Shown in pieces: positions 58,040 to 64,000 of a DNA stretch of 64,000 bases (position 1 is the stretch's first letter; each line of letters starts with the position of its first letter). Location: assembly GCF_004365705.1 (NCBI RefSeq), contig NZ_SOBN01000001.1, positions 1,876,555-1,940,554 on the forward strand. Direction: 5' to 3'. Source of the stretch: Streptomyces sp. 846.5 (GTDB lineage: Bacteria; Actinomycetota; Actinomycetes; Streptomycetales; Streptomycetaceae). The position numbers and the translations under genes are program-made. The notes below the pieces were generated by a model. That model had not been told where the DNA came from. It saw only the letters and a list, made by a program, of their open reading frames with translations, and made no database searches.

Positions 58040-60379
58040 ATGCGGATCGACCTCCCCCTCGCCCGGCCGGGGTCCGCAAAGCCTTCGCACCGCGAGGCGT
58101 CGATGCGACTGGCCGCCGCCACGCTGCTGGCCCTGTCCGGCACCGTGCTGTTCCCAGCGCACCCCGCCGAGGCCGCCGGCGTCACTGACATCACGGCCGC
58201 CGTGCTCGCAGGCACCGACGTGACACTCGCCGGAGCCTCGATCATCAACCTGCCGCAAGGCACCACCACGTACAAGGGCGTCCTGTCCGGGCAGGGCACC
58301 CTGACCATCGCCGGTGCGGGAACACTGCTGCTCACCCGGGACAGCGACGTCACCCTGCCAAGCTCCGACCAGCACCAGAGCCTGTCGACGAACAGCGGGA
58401 ACTCGCCGTACCCGGTCCTCAGCAACCCCGACCGGCCCGCCGTCATCGTCGAGCGCGGGGCCACCCTCCAGTACGGCAACGGCGGCTCAACCGGCATCAT
58501 CGGCGACTACCCGTACCCGCCCGCAGGCCGTGTCCCCCTCAACCACGACAACATCGAGGTCGAGGGGACCCTCGTCCTGGACATCACCGGGCGCGAGTAC
58601 AACCTGGGCACGATCAGCGGTTCCGGACTGATCTCGCAGCCCAGGTTCACCTGGGGAACACTCGATCTCGTGGGCTCGCTCCCGTTCACCGGCACCATCG
58701 CCAACGGCACCGGCATGACCTTCGGCAACGTGGCCTACCACCTCTCCCTCCCCTCAGCCGCCCAGGTGCGCAACGACGGCTCCGCGATCATCAGCGCCAA
58801 CGACTACACGCTCGTTCTGCCCGAGGACTTCTACGAGGACCACTACGGCGACGACATCAACTTCCACACCTGGAACACCGGCCTGATCGAGATGACCGGC
58901 GTGGACCACTACACGGATCCCTCGCTCGACACCGCGAGCATCGCGCACACCCCCAACTACCGCGGCATCAACATCGGCTCGGCGAACGTCCAGTGGGGCG
59001 ACGGATCCTCACAGCGATTCTTCCTGCCCGCCACCCCGTCCAACTCCTACATCAACATCCAGAACGGCTCGCTGGCCTTCGACTACAACGGACCGGTCAC
59101 CCTGGCCACCCCCATCTCCGGCGGCACGATCCACGACTCGCTCAGCACCCCGGCGAACGCCTCGATCACACTGGCCCCCCACCCGGGCAACGCCGTCACC
59201 TTCGCGGTGCCGATGAACTACCACGGCGCGACCACCATCGGCGGCGGCGCAACCCTGCTGCTGGGCACCGGACAACCCGGAGGCGACAGCGGCCTGCTGA
59301 CCGGCACGGCCAAGGACCAGGTGCACGACGACGGAATGCTGGTCGTGCGCAACACATCCACCGCAACCACCTTGCAGGACGTCAGCGGTACCGGCGGCCT
59401 GCAGCACTCGGGCGCGGCCACCACGACCCTGACCGGCGCCACCGGCTACACCGGCCCGACGACGATCAGTGCGGGAACCCTCGCGATCGGCTCCGGCGCC
59501 TCCGGCATCGCAGCCAGCAGCAGCCTGACGCTCTCATCGTCCACAGCCAGGTTCAGCGTCGCGTCGTCGGGCTCCGGGACGGTGCAGCACGTACGGCAGT
59601 TGTCCGGGGCCCCGGGCAGCGCGATCGAGCTGGGAAGTACGACTCTGGCCGTGGCGACCTCGGGCTCGACGACCTTCGCGGGCTCGATCACCGGCGACTC
59701 GGGCGGCCTGACCACCACCGGTACCGGGACACTCGCCCTGACCGGCCACACGAGCACACCGGACGGGACCTGGCACGGGCAACAGGGCACGCTGGCAATC
59801 GGCCCTGGCGGTGACCTGCGCGTCGGCTCGCTGATCCAGTCGCCCGGCAGCACCCTGTCGCTGGCACCGGGCCGCACCGCCACGACACCGGCCGGTGCAC
59901 CGGTCCAGGTGAGCGGCACGGTCCGACTCGCCGGCCCGCTCGCGGTGCCGACAGTCGCTCCCATCCCAGCCGGCGGGCACGTCGTACTCATCCACACCAC
60001 CGGCCCGCGGCCGGTCTCCGGGACGTTCACCGGGCTGCCGCAGGGTGCCCACCTGACGGTTGACGGCCAACAGTTCACCATCGACTACGCGGGAGACTCC
60101 GGACACGATGTCGTCCTCACCAATACCGGTACCGGGACCAGCGCCCCCGCAGTCAGCGCCGCGGCCGGAACTCCTGTCAGGGGCAGCAGCGTCGAAGCCG
60201 GCCCCGACACCGGCTCGCCAGTACAGGTCGCGGCCGGAGCGGGGACAGCAGCACTCGCCGTAGCGGCCGGCAGCATCCTGGTCGCCCGCAGACGCCGCCG
60301 GGCGGCCGCTCCAGAGCCGAACACCGGCACCGTACCCGCCACACCTGCGCGCCCGGCCCGACACCGGCACCGGAGATAG
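58040..60379 (+). CDS. Secreted beta-helix protein with autotransporter-type repeats and C-terminal anchor
   Basis: Encodes 779 residues from the ATG at 58040 (GGAG 7 bases upstream); Met22 is an alternative start. Signal peptide RLAAATLLALSGTVLFPAHP ends near AEAAGV. The body is rich in Gly, Thr and Ser with beta-helix rungs, for example GVLSGQGTLTIAGAGTLLLT and the passenger-repeat-like ATGYTGPTTISAGTLAIG and LALTGHT. The C-terminus has a hydrophobic helix AALAVAAGSILVARRRRR, a membrane anchor with positive stop and no LPxTG. Such repeats are typical of Gram-negative autotransporter adhesins, but no beta-barrel domain is present. It follows the GH3 gene by 158 bases and may bind polysaccharide at the surface. 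Confidence 0.78.
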   Translation: MRIDLPLARPGSAKPSHREASMRLAAATLLALSGTVLFPAHPAEAAGVTDITAAVLAGTDVTLAGASIINLPQGTTTYKGVLSGQGTLTIAGAGTLLLTRDSDVTLPSSDQHQSLSTNSGNSPYPVLSNPDRPAVIVERGATLQYGNGGSTGIIGDYPYPPAGRVPLNHDNIEVEGTLVLDITGREYNLGTISGSGLISQPRFTWGTLDLVGSLPFTGTIANGTGMTFGNVAYHLSLPSAAQVRNDGSAIISANDYTLVLPEDFYEDHYGDDINFHTWNTGLIEMTGVDHYTDPSLDTASIAHTPNYRGINIGSANVQWGDGSSQRFFLPATPSNSYINIQNGSLAFDYNGPVTLATPISGGTIHDSLSTPANASITLAPHPGNAVTFAVPMNYHGATTIGGGATLLLGTGQPGGDSGLLTGTAKDQVHDDGMLVVRNTSTATTLQDVSGTGGLQHSGAATTTLTGATGYTGPTTISAGTLAIGSGASGIAASSSLTLSSSTARFSVASSGSGTVQHVRQLSGAPGSAIELGSTTLAVATSGSTTFAGSITGDSGGLTTTGTGTLALTGHTSTPDGTWHGQQGTLAIGPGGDLRVGSLIQSPGSTLSLAPGRTATTPAGAPVQVSGTVRLAGPLAVPTVAPIPAGGHVVLIHTTGPRPVSGTFTGLPQGAHLTVDGQQFTIDYAGDSGHDVVLTNTGTGTSAPAVSAAAGTPVRGSSVEAGPDTGSPVQVAAGAGTAALAVAAGSILVARRRRRAAAPEPNTGTVPATPARPARHRHRR

Positions 60380-60540
60380 CGACGCCAGCCCCCTCGCCGA
60401 CCACCGCCTCGAAGTAACCTGGACCCCAGCCCTCGTCATGGCAGGCGGCGGCCCCTGCCCAGCCGAACTCCGGGCCGTACTCGCTCGGCCCCTCCTGTTC
60501 CCAGTGCCGACGCGGGAAGCCGCGACGTCAGGTTGGCCGG

Positions 60541-60573
60541 TGACGGCGGGGGCGGGGGTGCGCCCCGCCGTCA
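60541..60573. terminator. Bidirectional terminator hairpin
   Basis: A perfect 11-base stem, TGACGGCGGGG (60541-60551) with CCCCGCCGTCA (60563-60573), closes an 11-base loop. It lies in the 210-base gap between convergent genes and ends 17 bases before the stop of the beta-helix gene. The remaining gap holds no gene. Confidence 0.78.
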
Positions 60574-60589
60574 GACCCATTGGTTGCAG

Positions 60590-62515
60590 CTACAGCGCCG
60601 GGACCAGGCTGTTGTCGGTGAAGTACTCCGGTGCGTGTTTGAACGTTACGTTCTCGAACACCGGATTCGATTTCATCAGGATGAGGTCGTCTTCGAGGTT
60701 GCGGAAGACGGAGTTGCGGACGAAGACATTCTGCGCGATCTTCCAGACTCCGCCCCGGAGGTTGTCGAGGAATGACGACTCGTTGACAATCACGTAGTTG
60801 GGGGCATACGTCGGGTCCTCGGTGTACTGGTTGGGGTTACTGAAGATCTCGCAGATCATCCAGAGTGCCGTCTTGCCCGCGTCCGAGATGTTCAGTTTCT
60901 GGAAGAGGATGCGGACGTCGTTGCTGCCGTCCGCCTGGATGCCGTTGCCGGTCGTCTGGTGGATCTCCATGCGTTGGGTGATGACGTCGGAGGTGGAGGT
61001 GTACTTCGCGCCCTTGCCGAGCACAGGCTTGGAGAGCTGCGTGTCGGACTGCAGGATGCGGTTGTCGAACAGCCAGTAGCTGTTGTGGAAGAGGCTGTTG
61101 CTCTCGCCGTTGTACATCGACGTCAGATGATCGGTGATGATGTCGGTGGTGCGCTTCATGTGCACCCCGTGGCCGGGGAAGTTCTTGACGGTGAGGTCCT
61201 GGAGCGCGATGCGGTGGTGATGTGCGCTCTCCGGGTCTGCGCCGGCGAAGTAGATGCCGATGGCCCCGCCCAGGTCACCCTTGACGCCTTCAAGGGTGAA
61301 GCCCTTCATCACGACGTCCTCGATCTGCTTGAGGGTCGTCGTGATGGCGCTGCCTGTTCCGGTGTACTGGATCACGGTGCGATCCTGTCCGGCGCCGACG
61401 AGCGTGACGGTGCTGCGCATGTTCAGTGGGGTCGTGAGCGGGTGCGTTCCGGCGCCGAGGCGGACGACTCCGCCGCCGGCCGCGGCGACGGCGTCGATGG
61501 CGGCCTGGATGGATTGGCCCGGCGCAACGGGGATTTCGCGGGTGAGGACCTGCGTCGGCGCGGTGACCGGGGTGAAGGCAGTTCCCCATTGCTGGGAGAT
61601 CAGGCCGGTGACTTCCTGCTCCACGATGACGGGACGCAGAGCCGCGTCGATCGGGATCGCAGCCTCCGCACCAGGGTCCTTGGGCACGACGACCTGGAGG
61701 CGGTCGGTCAAGGTGACGGAGCCGTTGGTCACCTTGAGGTCGAGCGCGACGTCCGCGTCGGGCAGATCGGCCGTCGGCCGGGTGACCCGTCCCCGGTCAT
61801 TGAGATGCTGGTCGTCGCGGGAGGACCACGTCAGACGGGATCCGTGGACGCCGAAGGCCGGGAGTGCGATGTCATGCTTGACCGGCCCGAGTCGACGCAG
61901 GTACTCGCGCGCATCGGCGAGGTCCTTGGCGGCATCCGCTGCGTCCTTCCTGTCTCGATCGGTGGTCGGCTTGAAGGTGACCAGTAGGGCGGGACGGTTG
62001 TCACCGATGGAGTGGTCGTCGCTGTAGAACTGCGCCGCCGCGTTCTGATCATCTGTCCAGATCCGCAGCGACAGCCGGCCGTCGCCGTCGCTCTCGTTCT
62101 TGGTCCGGGCGGCGGAGGTGACGTCGCCGGCGTAGCGCACCGCGCCGCGGTCGGCCCGAAGCGGGGTGGTGGACCCGGCGATGTCGGTGGCTGTCGGCTG
62201 TGTGGCTCCGGTGAGCGTGAAGATGGGGTCGTAACGAGTGACCTGCTCCCCGTTCCAGGTGTCGTCCGCGACGAACGCCGAGGTCAGCTGAGTTCCGACG
62301 GGGGCTGTTGAATCCGGCGTCGCGGTCAGGACGATCGTCGCGGAAACGATCGTTCCTGGCACCACCGCTGGGCTGATGTTGAATTGCAGGTAGGACGCCT
62401 GAGAGTCGGCTGCATCGATGCCACCGGCGTTTCGAACGCCGAGCGTGGATGCCCACCGGCGTGGTCGGGGGGTTGCGCCGACGGTGTCGGTGTCGAGCAC
62501 CGGGTGGATGACCAT
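60590..62515 (-). CDS. DNRLRE/parallel beta-helix protein, probably missing its signal peptide
   Basis: Encodes 641 residues from an ATG at 62515 that has no ribosome-binding site. An N-terminal beta-sandwich of DNRLRE/CBM96 type (1-185: SYLQFNISPAVVPGTIVSAT, DDTWNGEQVTRYDP, RPALLVTFKP) is followed by a bacterial Ig-like segment (about 215-285) and a right-handed beta-helix (about 320-641: SIQAAIDAVAAAGGGVVRLG, HHHRIALQDLTVKNFPGHGV). The fold is that of pectate-lyase-like or polysaccharide-degrading enzymes. In frame upstream of the ATG is a linker (PTDPSQSGPGTGPTAT) that begins right after a TGA, so the real gene probably started further upstream and has lost its leader. It lies downstream of the ABC permease genes. 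Confidence 0.72.
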   Translation of the reverse strand: MVIHPVLDTDTVGATPRPRRWASTLGVRNAGGIDAADSQASYLQFNISPAVVPGTIVSATIVLTATPDSTAPVGTQLTSAFVADDTWNGEQVTRYDPIFTLTGATQPTATDIAGSTTPLRADRGAVRYAGDVTSAARTKNESDGDGRLSLRIWTDDQNAAAQFYSDDHSIGDNRPALLVTFKPTTDRDRKDAADAAKDLADAREYLRRLGPVKHDIALPAFGVHGSRLTWSSRDDQHLNDRGRVTRPTADLPDADVALDLKVTNGSVTLTDRLQVVVPKDPGAEAAIPIDAALRPVIVEQEVTGLISQQWGTAFTPVTAPTQVLTREIPVAPGQSIQAAIDAVAAAGGGVVRLGAGTHPLTTPLNMRSTVTLVGAGQDRTVIQYTGTGSAITTTLKQIEDVVMKGFTLEGVKGDLGGAIGIYFAGADPESAHHHRIALQDLTVKNFPGHGVHMKRTTDIITDHLTSMYNGESNSLFHNSYWLFDNRILQSDTQLSKPVLGKGAKYTSTSDVITQRMEIHQTTGNGIQADGSNDVRILFQKLNISDAGKTALWMICEIFSNPNQYTEDPTYAPNYVIVNESSFLDNLRGGVWKIAQNVFVRNSVFRNLEDDLILMKSNPVFENVTFKHAPEYFTDNSLVPAL

Positions 62516-62667
62516 GGTCGCGGTCGGGCCCGTCCCCGGACCGGACTGGGACGGATCAGTGGGAGTAGCGCTTCAATCAGCCAGGACACGGCATGGGGGA
62601 CGCCGCGCACGGCGGTTGCGACCGGCGACGGGTTGCTGCGGGTGGGCATGGGTTCGGGCGGTGACGG

Positions 62668-63555
62668 CTATTTCAGGGCGCCCAGGGTTACGCCGCTGCG
62701 CCAGTAGCGCCGCATGGCGACCATCAGGGCACCCAGCGGGATGATCGAGAGCAGGGCGCCGGTCAGCACCAGGCTGGTCAGGTCGACGCCCGACTCCAGG
62801 CGCTTGCCGCTCCAGTCGTACAGGCCCAGTGCGAGGGTCCAGTTCTTCTCGCTGTGCAGCATGGTCAGCGGCAGGAAGAAAGCGTTCCAGGTGCCGACGA
62901 AAGCGAGCAGGAACACGGTGGCCGCGCCGGTGGTCATCATCCTCAGCACGATGCTGAAGAAGATCCGCACCTCGCCGGCGCCGTCCATCCGGGCCGCCTC
63001 CAGGAGTTCGGCCGGGATCGCCGCCTCGGTGTAGACCGTGGCGAGGTAGACGCTGAACGGGTTGATGCAGGTCGGGATGAGCATCGCCCAGGGCGTGTCC
63101 ACCAGACCCAGGTGCGAGAACAGCAGGTAGAGCGGCAGGGTCAGCAGCGCGGTGGGGACCAGGAACGAGACGATGATCAGCCCGAAGGCCAGCCGCTTGC
63201 CGTGGAACTCGAACCTGGCCAGTCCGTACCCGGCGGCCATCGCGATCAGTGTCCCGGCCAGGGAGCCGCCGCCGGCGTAGAGCAGGGAGTTGGCGATCCA
63301 GCGCAGGTAGATCCCGCCGTCGTAGGTGAACACCTGCCTGACGTTCTCCCACAGGTGCATGCCGGAGAACCACAGGCCGTTGCTGGAGTAGAGCGCCGGC
63401 TGGTCCTTCGTGCTGGCGACCAGCAGCCACCAGACCGGGGCCACCGAGTAGAGCACGAAGGCGGCCAGACCCAGTGTGATCAGCGGCTTGGCGTGCTTGG
63501 CGGCGGGAGTGCGCGCCGCACCGCCGCGGCCGCGAGGACTGCTGAGGACGCTCAT
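62668..63555 (-). CDS. ABC sugar transporter permease, MalG/CUT1 type
   Basis: Encodes 295 residues. Six membrane segments are visible, and the EAA loop that docks the ATPase reads EAARMDGAGEVRIFFSIVL. Segments YLRWIANSLLYAGGGSLAGT and VPTALLTLPLYLLFSHLGLV are typical of MalG-like subunits. Its ATG overlaps the stop of the preceding permease (ATGA), so the two are co-translated. The CUT1 family imports oligosaccharides with a binding protein and usually a shared MsiK-type ATPase. It would supply substrates for the GH3 enzyme. Confidence 0.93.
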   Translation of the reverse strand: MSVLSSPRGRGGAARTPAAKHAKPLITLGLAAFVLYSVAPVWWLLVASTKDQPALYSSNGLWFSGMHLWENVRQVFTYDGGIYLRWIANSLLYAGGGSLAGTLIAMAAGYGLARFEFHGKRLAFGLIIVSFLVPTALLTLPLYLLFSHLGLVDTPWAMLIPTCINPFSVYLATVYTEAAIPAELLEAARMDGAGEVRIFFSIVLRMMTTGAATVFLLAFVGTWNAFFLPLTMLHSEKNWTLALGLYDWSGKRLESGVDLTSLVLTGALLSIIPLGALMVAMRRYWRSGVTLGALK

Positions 63556-64000
63556 GACTGCTTCCGGTTCGTCAGGCGGTAGAAGAAGAAGGATGCCGCG
63601 CCGACGACGACCGCCAGGATGACGGACAGAGCCGAGGCGTAGTTGTAGTTGCCGGAGACGAACGCCTGGTTGTAGATCATCATGATCGGGGTGAAGTTCT
63701 GGGTCACCGTCTGCGGGGTGACGTGTCGGAACAGGGCCGGCTCGTTGAAGATCTGCAGCATGCCGATGATGGAGAGCATGCCGGTCAGCACCAGAGCGGT
63801 ACGCACGAACGGGACCTTGATGGACCAGGCGATGCGCAGCTCCGAAGCGCCGTCCACGCGAGCGGCGTCGAACAGCTCACGTGGCACGGCCTGCAGCGCG
63901 GAGTAGATGATCAGCATGTTGTAGCCGATGCCGTGCCAGGTCAGCAGGTTGCCGATGGACGGCCAGACCATCGCTGGGGCGAAGAAGTTCCAGCCGAATC
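63552..64000 (-). CDS. ABC sugar transporter permease, MalF/CUT1 type, C-terminal part
   Basis: Partial gene running off the right edge; about 149 residues are visible, and an internal Met at 63969-63971 is not the true start because NFFAPA precedes it in frame. The EAA loop reads FDAARVDGASELRIAWSIKV, followed by hydrophobic segments ending VVGAASFFFYRLTNRKQS. It forms the partner of the MalG-like permease with a 4-base overlap. The promoter and binding-protein gene would lie outside the window. Confidence 0.92.
   Translation of the reverse strand, partial: FGWNFFAPAMVWPSIGNLLTWHGIGYNMLIIYSALQAVPRELFDAARVDGASELRIAWSIKVPFVRTALVLTGMLSIIGMLQIFNEPALFRHVTPQTVTQNFTPIMMIYNQAFVSGNYNYASALSVILAVVVGAASFFFYRLTNRKQS

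Overview
The window is about 64 kb of very GC-rich DNA with dense, often overlapping genes, many GTG or TTG starts, SARP/AfsR and LAL regulators, an ECF sigma factor, Tat-secreted enzymes and an F420-type oxidoreductase. This points to a filamentous actinomycete of the Streptomyces/Kitasatospora/Streptacidiphilus type. That placement is inferred from gene content and style. There are no rRNA or tRNA genes, no CRISPR array and no intact insertion sequence.

Region 1 (1-10,250) is a small RiPP locus. Reading leftward from about 5,252 it encodes two near-identical short peptides (38 and 36 aa, shared TTYYC core), one class III lanthipeptide-like precursor (51 aa, ILDYQ leader motif), an MFS exporter, a class III lanthipeptide synthetase (lyase-kinase-cyclase), a TPR protein and the start of a SARP regulator. 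A divergent LAL regulator and a convergent ABC exporter follow. 10,260-15,375 holds an ECF sigma factor with a SnoaL-like tail, a divergent DHA2-type MFS pump, a Tat-secreted tannase-like esterase behind an AT-rich promoter and a strong 5'-UTR hairpin, and an orphan protein.

Region 2 (15,698-26,922) is ten co-directional, mostly translationally coupled genes: argininosuccinate synthase-like, carbamoyltransferase-like, argininosuccinate lyase-like 1, PhyH dioxygenase, two ATP-grasp ligases, argininosuccinate lyase-like 2, MFS exporter, fatty-acid-desaturase-like oxygenase and a degenerate ATP-grasp protein. The arginine-type enzymes carry changes at amino-acid-side residues. I infer a specialised-metabolite cluster that builds a ureido or guanidino group on a non-ornithine amine and joins it into a small peptide. 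A 58-aa membrane or secreted peptide and an AfsR-type regulator follow.

Region 3 (30,730-37,435) is a reductive pyrimidine/hydantoin catabolism operon (ureidopropionase, dihydropyrimidinase, LLM/F420 oxidoreductase, NCS1 transporter) with a convergent PucR regulator and a shared terminator. Region 4 (37,534-49,441) has an SDR plus NTF2-like operon facing a TetR gene across three copies of one palindrome, a GH92 glycosidase, an Asp-box secreted protein, an XRE/MmyB regulator with a divergent SDR, a cupredoxin pair, and a zone of gene remnants.

Region 5 (49,582-64,000) is a carbohydrate-use locus. It has a Tat-secreted 981-aa orphan with a carbohydrate-binding-like insert, a 2-hydroxyacid dehydrogenase, a LacI regulator, a GH3 glycosidase, a Gram-positive protein with autotransporter-type repeats, a parallel beta-helix protein with a damaged 5' end, and CUT1 ABC permeases running off the right edge. 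Five copies of a GCAAGCG-type palindrome mark every promoter region from 52.6 to 55.4 kb and define a probable local LacI regulon.
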